64,000 bases of DNA from Treponema sp. (GCA_024695475.1 JAILIC010000026.1:23953-87952), one strand, 5' to 3'; positions 47,964-58,830 are shown, numbered from the stretch's first letter. Translations and numbers: made by a program. Notes: a model not told the origin generated them from the letters alone.

Positions 47964-48928
47964 AGGGTATCCTGAATGGATTAACAACAAATGGTTGGAT
48001 AAAAGCTTCGTGTGATGTTTCTGATGCAAAATCTATAAAAGATATTTATCGAGTGTTGCGGCAAGTCGATTATAGTAACTATATAGAATTCCCTGATGCC
48101 TATTATGTAAATCTTGAGTGGGGGGATGATATTCATAAGGCTGATTTCTTGTTTGCAAGAAACATGCCTGATGTAGATTTAATCATTGGATTTGGTGGTG
48201 TTGCAGGTAAGTTATTTGCCCGTAAAACCAATTATAAAATACCTGTTTTATTGGAAGGTATTACGGATCCTGTTGGATCTGGTATCGTGTATTCTGTCAG
48301 TGATTCTGGTCGTGATTTTATGACCTGTCGTGTTGATCAGACACAGTATCAGCGTCAGGTAGTTTTGTTTCATGATCTGACAGGTTTTAAAAAACTGGGT
48401 ATTGTTTATGGTGATGATGAGTATGGTCGCTTATATGGAGCTGTCAATGATGTCGAACTTACGGCTCTCAAACTTGGTTTTGATATTGTCCGTAATACAC
48501 ATGTTAAGGAATCTATGTCTCGCGATACCGTCTCTCTTTATCTCGCTGCATTAAAAGATGTGTGTGCACGTAGTGATGCGGTGTATATTGGAGCATCTAC
48601 GGCACTTACTGAATATGATATTATGCCGCAGGTACGTAAGATTCTTGAAGATGCCAAAATTCCGTCTTTTGCACTTGAAGGTGATATTCGTGTTAAAGAG
48701 GGAGTCATGCTTGGTGTTTCTTCGTTGGAGACCGAAAAAATAGGTTTATATAATGCTGACAAGATAGCTGCGATTTTTTATGGAGAAGTACCTCGCTTGT
48801 TATCACAAGATTTTGTTGGAGTCCCTTCTATAGCTATGAATATTGATATGGCAGAAAAAATCGGATATGAGTATTCATTATCAACCTTGGCGACGATGGA
48901 TCAGCTTTACGGGGAGAAACTAAAATGA
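47906..48928 (+). pseudogene. substrate-binding domain 2, frameshifted relative to domain 1
   Basis: the open frame after the A5 run (47904-47908) reads KFRIAVVASGDYWEFTEHLKGILNGL...YIGASTALTEYDIMPQVRKILEDAKIPSFALEG, paralogous to domain 1; no conventional start at the domain N-terminus. Confidence 0.72.
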
Positions 48929-50556
48929 TATATGAGTTGAAGGGAAAGGGCTTTTGGCTTGATGAAACCTGTGATGCATTGCTTGCATATCTTAAAGATA
49001 ATGGCATGGATAAGCAGACTGTAGTGTGTGCAGCAGGAATGACACCTTCTGCACCGATACATTTTGGTATTCTTAGAGAAATTGCGATTAGTTCGTTTGT
49101 CGTTGAAGAATTAATCCGTCGTCATATAAAGGCATGCCTTGTTTATTATTGGGATGATTATGATCACTTTTGTAAGATACCGTATTATACCACTCGCGAA
49201 GTTGTTGAAGAACATATAGGTAAGACATTACGTGAAGTTCCTGATTTTGATGGTACCTATCAGTCGTATGGCGAGCACTATATGCATGATTTTGAACGTT
49301 GCCTGCATACCTGTGGTTTTTTTCCTACTTACAACTATCAAGCTGATTTATATACGTCTGGCTATTATGCTGAGTATATACGTATTGCAATTCGTCGTCG
49401 AAAAGAAATCTTTGACATGGTGCATCACTCTAAAGACTCTTCTTCAGAGGAGTATAAAAGCGAGCGTGAAAAGTATTTTCCCTTAGAGATTTATTGTAGT
49501 GAATGTGGTAAAGATAATACTCGTACTGATTCTTGGAATGAGACTACTGATACGGTTTCATATACATGCAAAAAATGTGGTCATAAAGGTTCATATGTTA
49601 TTGGAAAGGATTTTAAGGGGAAACTTACTTGGAAAGTAAATTGGGCGACTCGTTGGTGTGATGATAAGGTATGTTACGAAAGTTCCGGTGAAAACCAGCT
49701 GACTGACACGGGTAGTTATTCTGTTTCAAGTAAGATTGCTACAGAGATTTTTGGTGGTAAGGTTCCTTTTTCTTTATTGTATCGATTTATAGGAATACCT
49801 GGCATTTCAAAGGTTTCACGTGCCCAAGGTGAACGTACGCTTGCAAGTCGATTTGTGGCGGTTCTGGAGCCATCTATTATTCGATGGTTGTTACTCAAAA
49901 ATGCACCAAATAAGCCTTTTTCAGTGGATATTGAAAAAGGAATTTTCCGTATCTATCATGAGTGGGATGAGTTTTGTGATAAGGTTGAAAGTGGTCAAGG
50001 AACAGAGCTTGATAAACGTATGCATAGTATGTGCATTCATGGTGTACGCACTTCAAAAGTACGTATACCGTTTAGGGTAATGACGACTGCGCTTGCCATC
50101 GGTGGCGGTAATCGCAATGCTGCTGTAGATATGTTGCCTCGTATTGTACAGTTTGATGGGTCTCCACGGGAGCTTCTTGCTGCAGTACAACCGCGGATTT
50201 GGGCTGCAGAAGCATGGCTGCGATATTCATCTGCTGAGGAGTTACCTAAGCTTCGTACTGAGTTTAATACGGAAGCATGGGATAGTTTTACAGATGTAAT
50301 AAAACGGATGGTCAAGAGTTTGATTGTCAGTCTTGATACTTGTATTGGCGAAGAGCAGGTAAAGCAGGTTTTGTATGCATTGCCTGAACAGGAACCAGAG
50401 TGTCAAAATGATGTTGATGCTGCACGAAAAGAATTGTTCCGTGCATTGTATCTGCTTTTGTTAGGAAATGAAAAAGGCCCGAGGCTTACAACGCTTTTGT
50501 GTCTCGTTAAAAAAGAAAAACTGTTGCTGCTGCTGCAGGGGGTAACTAATGAGTGA
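48925..50556 (+). CDS. class I lysyl-tRNA synthetase-like protein, divergent
   Basis: AAGMTPSAPIHFGILREI, YYWDDYDHFCKIP, zinc-binding CSECGKD...CKKCGHKG, EPSIIRWLLLKNAPNKPFSVD. Confidence 0.82.
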   Translation: MIYELKGKGFWLDETCDALLAYLKDNGMDKQTVVCAAGMTPSAPIHFGILREIAISSFVVEELIRRHIKACLVYYWDDYDHFCKIPYYTTREVVEEHIGKTLREVPDFDGTYQSYGEHYMHDFERCLHTCGFFPTYNYQADLYTSGYYAEYIRIAIRRRKEIFDMVHHSKDSSSEEYKSEREKYFPLEIYCSECGKDNTRTDSWNETTDTVSYTCKKCGHKGSYVIGKDFKGKLTWKVNWATRWCDDKVCYESSGENQLTDTGSYSVSSKIATEIFGGKVPFSLLYRFIGIPGISKVSRAQGERTLASRFVAVLEPSIIRWLLLKNAPNKPFSVDIEKGIFRIYHEWDEFCDKVESGQGTELDKRMHSMCIHGVRTSKVRIPFRVMTTALAIGGGNRNAAVDMLPRIVQFDGSPRELLAAVQPRIWAAEAWLRYSSAEELPKLRTEFNTEAWDSFTDVIKRMVKSLIVSLDTCIGEEQVKQVLYALPEQEPECQNDVDAARKELFRALYLLLLGNEKGPRLTTLLCLVKKEKLLLLLQGVTNE

Positions 50557-52588
50557 ACAGAAAGAAGTTATGAATTTTATGGAAGTGAGTAAAAAGCAAT
50601 CGATAAAAACCAGATTGCAGAACTACTTTTTATTGGTCTCACTTTCAATTCTACTCCTTATGAGTGTGTTTTCGCTCGTGTACTTTTATAATACTACAAA
50701 AAAAGAAAGTACGACCATGATACGTAATAAACTTTCCCTTGCGGAAATTTTCATGGATGGTAAAAAAAAGGAGACTGAAGAGTATGCAAAAAATCTTGCA
50801 TCTCAGCGAAGTATTCAGTTGGGACTTGAACTCGAAAGTGGAATAAAAATCAGTGAGTTTATTGAAAGCCTGGAAAATGAATCGTCGGTGTTTAAGATAT
50901 CTGTTTTTGATGCTGATGGTGGTATGCTGACAGAGAATATGTCTTTATCGTCTAGTGACACTGCATTGTTACAATCTGCTTTGAGTGGTACGGTATCGAC
51001 TTCTCCTTGTCAAGTGAATAACCTAACAGGTAAAACACCTGCCTATGTTTCTGCGGTGCCCGTCATGTATAATGATGAGATTATCGGTGTTGTTATGGTT
51101 TATTTTGTCTTTGTCGAGAATCAGGATTTCTTTCAGGAACTTTCTCATAATCTCGAATGTGAGATGGCTATCTATACTGAAAATAGCACTGTTGTTTCGA
51201 CAGGGGAATTACCCATTGTTCCGTCTTTGTATAAGAATGTTGCCTATTCTAGTAAGCCTTATGAAGATATAAGTCTTGCTTCCTCCGGATTAAATGAATA
51301 TAAAGCTCTTGTTGATGGAACTGATTTTCCTGTGGCAGTATATCGTATTTATTTGTCATCGGATCAATATCGCAAGGTATTTATAACTGCTTTGGTTGTG
51401 TATATCGTAATAGCAACATTAGTAACGATTATTGTCATTTCGCTTATTTTGCAAATATCAGCCAGTATTTTGAATCCGATCGATCAGCTACTTAACAGCG
51501 TTAATATTGTACGCAGTGGAGATTTGAGTCATGAAATCTCTCTTGTTGAGCAGGACGAAATTGGTCGTCTTGGATATGCCTTTAATGAATTACGCTCACA
51601 GTTGTCTGATAAGATTGGAACTATTCAGGATATGAATTCTTCTTTGGAGCGTACGGTGAGTGAGCGAACAGCTACTATAAATACACTTAATGAAAAGATG
51701 AAGCATTATTTGTCTCCTCAATTGTATGCGTCTATTGTTGGTGGTAAACGTGATACATCTGTAGATAAGCATTACAGAAAGCGATTGACGATATTCTTTT
51801 CTGATGTCGTAAACTTCACTAAAACAACAGAATCTTTGGAACCTGAAGATTTGTCTAACTTGCTTAATTCGTACCTTGATAGTATGGCTAATATAGCTAT
51901 GAAATATGGTGGTACAATCGATAAATACGTTGGTGATGCTATCATGGTATTTTTTGGTGATCCTGAATTTACCTCGGATAAGGATCATGCAATACGGGCA
52001 GTTGAGATGGCAATGGAAATGCAGGAAAGCATGATAAGTTTCCGTGAAAAATGGCGAAAGAATGGTATTGAAAATCCGTTCCATGTGCGTGTTGGTATTA
52101 ATACGGGGTATTGTACGATCGGTAATTTTGGATCAGAAACTAAGATGGATTATACGATTATCGGTAACAACGTAAATATGGCTGCTCGTTTTGAGGCTGC
52201 TGCTGAGCCTGATACTATTTTGATGAGTCCAGAAACATTTATGCTGGTAAGTGATGAAATAGACTGTGTTGTTGCTGGTGAGTATACACTTAAAGGTGTA
52301 TCTGGAACAATAAAAGGGTATCGGCCGGTAAGAATAAAAGATGCTGCTTCTAAGGTTGAGTTTGCTAAGGTTACTTCTCGTGGTGAACTTATTTATCCAG
52401 AAAAACCTATTGATTTGAAGTTGCTTTCTCCTAAGGATCGCCATAACTTATTGCGTGCTATCAAGGAGACCTTTGAGGAAATTCGTGATAATAAGCTCAG
52501 TGCCGTTATTAAGCCGGTAAAAAAAGATCTTGATGGAGATGAAGGTAAGGCAAAAAAAGTAGAGTCTGAAAGTACCAACGATGCATGA
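50549..52588 (+). CDS. membrane adenylate/guanylate cyclase with extracytoplasmic sensor and HAMP
   Basis: LTIFFSDVVNFTKTTESLEPED, GGTIDKYVGDAIMVFFGDP, MDYTIIGNNVNMAARFEAAA. Confidence 0.93.
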   Translation: MSEQKEVMNFMEVSKKQSIKTRLQNYFLLVSLSILLLMSVFSLVYFYNTTKKESTTMIRNKLSLAEIFMDGKKKETEEYAKNLASQRSIQLGLELESGIKISEFIESLENESSVFKISVFDADGGMLTENMSLSSSDTALLQSALSGTVSTSPCQVNNLTGKTPAYVSAVPVMYNDEIIGVVMVYFVFVENQDFFQELSHNLECEMAIYTENSTVVSTGELPIVPSLYKNVAYSSKPYEDISLASSGLNEYKALVDGTDFPVAVYRIYLSSDQYRKVFITALVVYIVIATLVTIIVISLILQISASILNPIDQLLNSVNIVRSGDLSHEISLVEQDEIGRLGYAFNELRSQLSDKIGTIQDMNSSLERTVSERTATINTLNEKMKHYLSPQLYASIVGGKRDTSVDKHYRKRLTIFFSDVVNFTKTTESLEPEDLSNLLNSYLDSMANIAMKYGGTIDKYVGDAIMVFFGDPEFTSDKDHAIRAVEMAMEMQESMISFREKWRKNGIENPFHVRVGINTGYCTIGNFGSETKMDYTIIGNNVNMAARFEAAAEPDTILMSPETFMLVSDEIDCVVAGEYTLKGVSGTIKGYRPVRIKDAASKVEFAKVTSRGELIYPEKPIDLKLLSPKDRHNLLRAIKETFEEIRDNKLSAVIKPVKKDLDGDEGKAKKVESESTNDA

Positions 52589-52612
52589 TCTTTGATGGTA
52601 TGACTCGAAAAC

Positions 52613-52638
52613 TGCGGACGAGAGTAATCTCGTCCGCA
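52613..52638. terminator. 11-bp perfect hairpin after the cyclase operon
   Basis: TGCGGACGAGA-GTAA-TCTCGTCCGCA; weak downstream U tract (CGTATTTT). Confidence 0.6.
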
Positions 52639-52731
52639 CGTATTTTAAAATAGGTACCTTGTAAGAGCTTACTCTTATCTTTATAATAGCATAGTGATTT
52701 TATAGGTAAATACTAAAGGATACGTTTTTAT

Positions 52732-53517
52732 ATGAATACATACCAGTTTGCAAGAACAAGGCTTACATTTGGAAAAGAGAACATGGAAAAAATCTTTAAC
52801 GCCAGGGTAATCGTTTTTGGTATCGGTGGTGTAGGAAGCTATGTTGTCGAAGCTTTGGTTCGATCTGGCATTGGTGCAATCGATATTGTTGATGATGATA
52901 AAATATGTCTTACCAATTTAAATCGTCAACTCTATGCATTGCGTTCTACAATTGGTAAAGATAAGGTTGATGTTGCCGAAGAACGTATTCATGATATCAA
53001 TCCTGACTGTAAAGTAACAAAATGGAAAACGTTTTATATGCCTGAAACTGCCGATCAGTTTGATTTTTCTCAATATGATTACATTGTTGACTGTATTGAT
53101 ACGGTTACTGGAAAACTGGAAATTATAACGCGAGCTAAGGCACTTAAGAAGCCGGTTATCAGTTGTATGGGTGCTGGCAATAAAGTAGATCCTACTAAAC
53201 TGAAGGTGGCAGATATTACGAGGACTTCTGTTTGTCCGCTTGCTCGTGTGATGAGGAATGAATTAAAAAAACGTCATATAAAGCGTTTAAAGGTTGTTTT
53301 TTCAACAGAAAATATAATCCCACCTCATGATGAGGATATGGATGTTAGTTGTAAAGTAAACTGTGTCTGCCCACCAGGAACAAAACGTACTTGTACGGTC
53401 AGAAATCAAGTTCCTGGTAGTAATGCCTTTGTTCCCCCTGCAGCAGGCATGATGATTGCTGCAGAAGTAATAAAGGATTTGACTCAGTTTCATGTAACTG
53501 ATTTGTTTAAAGAATAG
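52732..53517 (+). CDS. tcdA: tRNA threonylcarbamoyladenosine dehydratase (HesA/YgdL family)
   Basis: VIVFGIGGVGSYVVEALVRSGIGAIDIVDDDKICLTNLNRQLYA. Confidence 0.92.
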   Translation: MNTYQFARTRLTFGKENMEKIFNARVIVFGIGGVGSYVVEALVRSGIGAIDIVDDDKICLTNLNRQLYALRSTIGKDKVDVAEERIHDINPDCKVTKWKTFYMPETADQFDFSQYDYIVDCIDTVTGKLEIITRAKALKKPVISCMGAGNKVDPTKLKVADITRTSVCPLARVMRNELKKRHIKRLKVVFSTENIIPPHDEDMDVSCKVNCVCPPGTKRTCTVRNQVPGSNAFVPPAAGMMIAAEVIKDLTQFHVTDLFKE

Positions 53518-53528
53518 CTCATTTGATG

Positions 53529-54842
53529 TTACAGAATATCGATAACTTCACCACTTAATGCTTTGTTCATAGAACGTACTGCGCAGAATTTACCACACAT
53601 TGAGCATGCTTCTGCATGGTTATCTTCTGGTTTTCTGCTATCGCGTATGTGTTTTGCTGTTTCTGGATCAAGAGCATATTTGAACTGTTCGTCCCAATCC
53701 AGTCGTTTTCTGGCATCTGCCATCTTGTCATCAATGTCCCGAGCTCCAGGAATTCCTTTTGCGATATCTGCTGCGTGGGCTGCAATTTTAGATGCTATGA
53801 TGCCCTGTTTTACATCATCCACATTTGGAAGTGCTAAATGCTCAGCTGGGGTAACATAACAGAGAAATGCTGCTCCTGCGGATGCAGCCATTGCTCCACC
53901 AATTGCTGCAGTAATATGGTCATATCCTGGTGCAATATCGGTTACGAGTGGACCTAATACATAAAAAGGAGCACCTTTACAGATTGTCTGCTGTATCTGC
54001 ATGTTTGCTGCGATTTGATTGAGAGGAACATGACCTGGTCCTTCAACCATTACCTGTACATTATGGTTCCATGCTTTTGTCGTTAATTCTCCGAGACGGA
54101 CGAGTTCTTCGATTTGGCAGACATCAGTAGCATCTGCAAGACAGCCAGGTCTGCAAGCATCACCGAGTGAGATCGTGACGTCGTATTCTTCGCATATATC
54201 GAGAATTTCATCATAGTGTTCATAAAAGGGGTTTTCATTACCAGTCATGACCATCCAAGCAAATACAAGGGAGCCTCCTCGACTAACAATGTTCATCTTT
54301 CGCTTTTGATTTTTGATTTGGTCAATTGTTTTACGAGTTATACCGCAGTGCAGGGTAACAAAATCAACTCCGTCTTGTGCATGGAGCCGGACAACGTCGA
54401 TAAAGTCTTGTGCTGTGAGTGTATTGAGATCTCTCTGGTAATGTATGACACTATCATAAATAGGAACAGTACCAATCATGGCGGGGCACTCTGCCGTAAG
54501 TTTTTGTCTAAATGGTTGGGTATTACCGTGGCTTGAAAGATCCATTATTGCTTCTGCACCCATATTAACGGCACTCATAACTTTTTGCATCTCGATGTTA
54601 TAGTCTTTGCAGTCTCTGCTTATACCGAGATTTACATTTATTTTGGTGCGAAGCATAGATCCAATTCCCTCAGGATTAAGACAGGTATGTCTTTTATTTG
54701 CAGGAATTGCAACTTTACCTTCTGCAACGAGTTTCATAAGTTTTTCGGTTTCAATACCTTCTTTTTTTGCTACTGTCTTTATTTGAGGTGTTAAGATACC
54801 CTTTTTTGCTGCATCCATTTGAGTGGTGTACGTACTTGCCAT
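53529..54842 (-). CDS. thiC: phosphomethylpyrimidine synthase
   Basis: [36 protein letters not shown]. Confidence 0.96.
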   Translation of the reverse strand: MASTYTTQMDAAKKGILTPQIKTVAKKEGIETEKLMKLVAEGKVAIPANKRHTCLNPEGIGSMLRTKINVNLGISRDCKDYNIEMQKVMSAVNMGAEAIMDLSSHGNTQPFRQKLTAECPAMIGTVPIYDSVIHYQRDLNTLTAQDFIDVVRLHAQDGVDFVTLHCGITRKTIDQIKNQKRKMNIVSRGGSLVFAWMVMTGNENPFYEHYDEILDICEEYDVTISLGDACRPGCLADATDVCQIEELVRLGELTTKAWNHNVQVMVEGPGHVPLNQIAANMQIQQTICKGAPFYVLGPLVTDIAPGYDHITAAIGGAMAASAGAAFLCYVTPAEHLALPNVDDVKQGIIASKIAAHAADIAKGIPGARDIDDKMADARKRLDWDEQFKYALDPETAKHIRDSRKPEDNHAEACSMCGKFCAVRSMNKALSGEVIDIL

Positions 54843-54908
54843 TTTTATATCTCCTTTTTAGTTTTTGCGACACTGGCATTATTAACTTTGATGTATCGCA
54901 CATTTGAC

Positions 54909-54947
54909 AAAAAAAAATCCGCGTAAACCAAAAGGTTGACGCGGATT
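54909..54947 (-). terminator. riboswitch-associated intrinsic terminator
   Basis: minus strand AATCCGCGTCAACCTTTTGGTTTACGCGGATTTTTTTTT. Confidence 0.9.
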
Positions 54948-54997
54948 ATAATCCAAAATTATTATTCTTATTGTATAGTTACAATACAAAAGAATCA

Positions 54998-55090
54998 GAG
55001 CGCTACCTACGTTGGCATTATCCAAATCAGGTTTCAGGTCGAAATCGCAGTAGATTTCCTCTCAGCCGGATATATCCAGCTCCCTGGTCT
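54998..55090 (-). ncRNA. TPP riboswitch
   Basis: minus strand GGGAGC...GGCTGAGAGG...GACCTGAAACCTGATTTGGATAATGCCAACGTAGGTAGC. Confidence 0.95.
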
Positions 55091-55238
55091 TTTTATTTAT
55101 GGGGTGCCTCAAAAAACTAACGCCCTTTGAGGTACTTTTATGTCTTAATCTAAAATATATCTTTTAACCATTTTTGACAAGGTGGTTGCTATATAAAGGC
55201 TGTTGTTATCAGCTTGTCACCTGTGATAGAACGGCTTT

Positions 55239-57002
55239 TTATAATCTCCAGCTCACCGCTTCTTTACGATCGTTTACAAATCGGGCGTATAAACCTCCAT
55301 TTTGTATAAGCTCTTCATGTTTACCATGTTCAACAATTTTTCCGTTATCTAAGACGATAATTTGATCCGCATGTCGTACGGTTTTGAGTCGATGTGCAAT
55401 CATAATAACTGTTTTTTCTTTAGTAAGTTCTGTGATAGCTGTCATCAATTCTTGCTCATTTTCGGGGTCGACGTTGGCAGTGGCTTCATCTAAGATTATA
55501 ATAGGAGCATCTTTCATGATGGCCCGTGCAATTGAAATGCGTTGTTTTTCACCACCAGAAAGACTTGCTCCACCTTCTCCAATGACGGTGTCATATCCCT
55601 GGGGAAGTGCAGTAATAAAGTCATGACAACACGCTTTTTTTGCTGCTTCTATAACTTTTTCAATAGGTGCGTCTGGTACTCCAAAACGGATGTTGTTTGC
55701 GATAGTGTCTTGAAAAAGATAGACATTTTGGAATACAAAACTAAAGTTTTTCATGAGACTGTCTATGCTATAGTCTTGTATATTTTTATGTCCTAATGTG
55801 ATGGTGCCTGAGTCTGCATCCCAAAATCGAGCAAAAAGATGGCATAGGGTAGTTTTACCGCTACCACTGGGACCAACGACTGCGGTTGTTGTCTTTGCTG
55901 GAATAGTTAAAGAAACATTGTTAATAATTGGTCTGTTGCGTTCTGAATCCTTGTCATAGGAAAAGGAGACATTTTTTACTTCGATATCAGTTGATTGTGG
56001 TATAAATTGACTACCTTCAATTTCCATAGTCGGAAGATCGAGGATCTTTTGTGCTTTATTGACGCTCAAATCGATACTTCGCAATAGTGCGGAATAATTA
56101 CCACCTGCTTCTAATGCATTAAACAGCATGAACGAACATACTTGCATTGTTGCACAATCTGCGAGTGTCATTAGTCCATTGAGATACAGATTTATAGAAT
56201 ATAAGAGTACTGCTATTCCTGTACACTTTGCTATAAGACTTTGTAGATTTGCTAGAGGAATGCAAGAAAACTCCATAGCTATATTTGTCTGCGTAGCTTT
56301 AGCAATTGCTTTATTGAGTTTTTCTGCTTGGCGACCTGTCATATTATATGCTTTTACTTCTGCAATACCCTGAATATACTCCAATACTTGTTCTACTATT
56401 TCAGAATCGGATTTTGACTTTTCAGCTGAAGCTGCTTGTACATTAAGGCGCATAAGGGTATTGATGACAAGAAAGAATATAAAGCCACCTGTTGCAACGA
56501 GTGCGATCCGCCAATTGAAAAATGCAATCATTATGATTATAAGGGTAGTATCAAGTATTCCTTGTGTGATTAGCATAACTGCACGAGTTGCAATATCACC
56601 AAGAAGTTCCATTGTATTTGTGGTAACAGAAGTAATATAGCCTAAACTATTTGCATTAAAATATCCCATTGGCAGGTATCGCAAATGTTCTGCTATTTCG
56701 ATACGCTTTGTGGCACATGTATCGTAACCAGCTTCAGTTTGCAACATGCTCATTATTTTTTTTGTAATGATTGTTCCTGTAATGCTTATAAGCATTACAC
56801 TAAATGATAGCCAGATGGTATGTGCGGTAAATGGACTGCCTTCTTGAAGACTGATAATGATACCACGGAGCATGATGGCAACAGCCCCGATCCTCAGTGC
56901 AATAAATAGAGAATTTATAATTCCTATAAAAATACTGAGATAGAATTTATGTTTGTTTTTTGTACCACAGAAATTGAAAAATCGAGATAAGATTTCTACC
57001 AT
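55239..57002 (-). CDS. ABC exporter half-transporter (TMD-NBD)
   Basis: AVVGPSGSGKTTLCHLF, LSGGEKQRISIARAIM, IIILDEATANVD. Confidence 0.93.
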   Translation of the reverse strand: MVEILSRFFNFCGTKNKHKFYLSIFIGIINSLFIALRIGAVAIMLRGIIISLQEGSPFTAHTIWLSFSVMLISITGTIITKKIMSMLQTEAGYDTCATKRIEIAEHLRYLPMGYFNANSLGYITSVTTNTMELLGDIATRAVMLITQGILDTTLIIIMIAFFNWRIALVATGGFIFFLVINTLMRLNVQAASAEKSKSDSEIVEQVLEYIQGIAEVKAYNMTGRQAEKLNKAIAKATQTNIAMEFSCIPLANLQSLIAKCTGIAVLLYSINLYLNGLMTLADCATMQVCSFMLFNALEAGGNYSALLRSIDLSVNKAQKILDLPTMEIEGSQFIPQSTDIEVKNVSFSYDKDSERNRPIINNVSLTIPAKTTTAVVGPSGSGKTTLCHLFARFWDADSGTITLGHKNIQDYSIDSLMKNFSFVFQNVYLFQDTIANNIRFGVPDAPIEKVIEAAKKACCHDFITALPQGYDTVIGEGGASLSGGEKQRISIARAIMKDAPIIILDEATANVDPENEQELMTAITELTKEKTVIMIAHRLKTVRHADQIIVLDNGKIVEHGKHEELIQNGGLYARFVNDRKEAVSWRL

Positions 57003-58783
57003 TATGCTTCCTCCTCATTGTCTTTTGCAGAAATATGTGCTTCCCACATCCGTGCGTAAAGCCCTTTTTGAGCTAGGAGTTCTTGATGAGTTCCACAAGA
57101 GTCTATTTTGCCGTTTTTAATTACATAGAGTTTGTCTGCATCTGTAACAGTCGACAGACGATGAGCTATGACAATGAGTGTCTTTCCTTTTACCAGTTTT
57201 GCGACACTTTTTTGAATAATCGCTTCATTTTCAGGATCTGTATATGCAGTTGCCTCATCAAGTATGATGATTGGAGCATCTTTCATCATGGCTCGTGCTA
57301 TGGCAATACGTTGTCTTTCACCTCCGCTTAAGTGAGCGCCACTTCCTCCGACTATAGTGTCAAAGCCATGATCAAGACTCATTATAAAGTCATAACATCC
57401 ACTTTCACGGGCAATTGATTCTACTTCTTGATCTGTTGCATCTGGTCGTCCTAATTTTATATTGTCTCTAACGCTCATATCAAACAAAAAATTGTCTTGA
57501 CTGACATATGCAATACGTTTGTTGTATTCTTCAAGACTGAGATTTTTAATGTTTACACCGCCTATTTCGATGGTCCCAGAATCAACGTCCCAAAGCGATG
57601 CAATAAGGCGTGCAATAGTTGATTTACCACTACCGCTGGGACCAACAAGTGCTGTATAACTGCCATGGGGAAGTGACATGCTTATTCCATGTAATATTTC
57701 TTTTTGTTCTTCTCCCTGTTTGTTTTTGTGATAGCTAAAATGTACATCTTTGAGTGTGATGCTACTGTCGACTGGCTTGTAATCGCTTATTTTAGGACGA
57801 TATAATTCTGGTAGATTAAGTATGGAACTTACTTCATCAAAAATAACACCAGCTTTTGCTATATCATCGTGATAGGAAAATACGATAAGGATTGGTTGTA
57901 TCAGACTGACGGATAGAATAATGATAGTGATGAAGGATTCTGGTGTAAGGGTACCATGTAAAACCATAAAACCACCGATAGGTAACACTGAGACGAGTGT
58001 TGCTGGCATAACAACTTGAGCGATAGTAAATGGCCAAATACTGGATTTCATCCACTCAATAAAGCTTGCTGAGTTATCGTGTGCTGCTTTTACAAATTTA
58101 TCATAGGATGTTTTTGATTTTCCGAATGCTTTAATTACTTCGATGCCATTAATATATTCTACGGCAGTATCATTTAATGTTTTGGTTGTGTCTACAGTTC
58201 GTTTGAATTTTTTTTCATAACCGATAAACATTGAAAGCATCGCTATCATACCAATAGGAAAGCAAATAAGTGATGATAATGCCATTCGCCAATCAAGTAT
58301 AAAAAGATATACCAAAAGACTGATTGGTAAAAGTAGGTTTGATGTATATTCGGGCACGATATGAGCAAGGGTAGTTTCCATGCTATCTACACGCTCTACA
58401 ATGATATTTTTTAGTGAGCCTGATGGTAAATCTAATACGGTTCCTAATGGTACGCGAGAGAGCTTATCGCAAAGTCTTTTTCGTATATTTCCGAGTAAAT
58501 AAAATGTTGCTATATGCGAGCATGAAGTTGAAACAGCATGGAAGATGACGTTTCCTGTCCAAAATGCGGCTATGATAAGTGCTTTGTGAAGAAAAACAGA
58601 CCAATCTCGCACACCTTTCAATAGTAATTGAATGATTTGTGCAATAAAAAAATAGGGTGCTATAGCGCATGCTACACTAAGTACGGCTAGTGCCATACTT
58701 ATACAGTATAATACTGTTTTTTCCTGTGCAAAGGTTATGATATGTTGGATAATGGTGCCTTTCTTTTTTTGAGATGTTGACAT
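57002..58783 (-). CDS. ABC exporter half-transporter (TMD-NBD)
   Basis: ALVGPSGSGKSTIARLI, LSGGERQRIAIARAMM; likely start at MSTSQKK (58783). Confidence 0.93.
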   Translation of the reverse strand: MSTSQKKKGTIIQHIITFAQEKTVLYCISMALAVLSVACAIAPYFFIAQIIQLLLKGVRDWSVFLHKALIIAAFWTGNVIFHAVSTSCSHIATFYLLGNIRKRLCDKLSRVPLGTVLDLPSGSLKNIIVERVDSMETTLAHIVPEYTSNLLLPISLLVYLFILDWRMALSSLICFPIGMIAMLSMFIGYEKKFKRTVDTTKTLNDTAVEYINGIEVIKAFGKSKTSYDKFVKAAHDNSASFIEWMKSSIWPFTIAQVVMPATLVSVLPIGGFMVLHGTLTPESFITIIILSVSLIQPILIVFSYHDDIAKAGVIFDEVSSILNLPELYRPKISDYKPVDSSITLKDVHFSYHKNKQGEEQKEILHGISMSLPHGSYTALVGPSGSGKSTIARLIASLWDVDSGTIEIGGVNIKNLSLEEYNKRIAYVSQDNFLFDMSVRDNIKLGRPDATDQEVESIARESGCYDFIMSLDHGFDTIVGGSGAHLSGGERQRIAIARAMMKDAPIIILDEATAYTDPENEAIIQKSVAKLVKGKTLIVIAHRLSTVTDADKLYVIKNGKIDSCGTHQELLAQKGLYARMWEAHISAKDNEEEA

Positions 58784-58830
58784 AGGTTTTCTCCATTGAA
58801 AAAGCGAGTATAAAGTTTTATGAGTATTTA

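Noticed and set aside
54917-55140. Plus-strand small ORFs and a separate RNA gene in this region
   Set aside because: Explained by the minus-strand TPP riboswitch and its terminator upstream of thiC.
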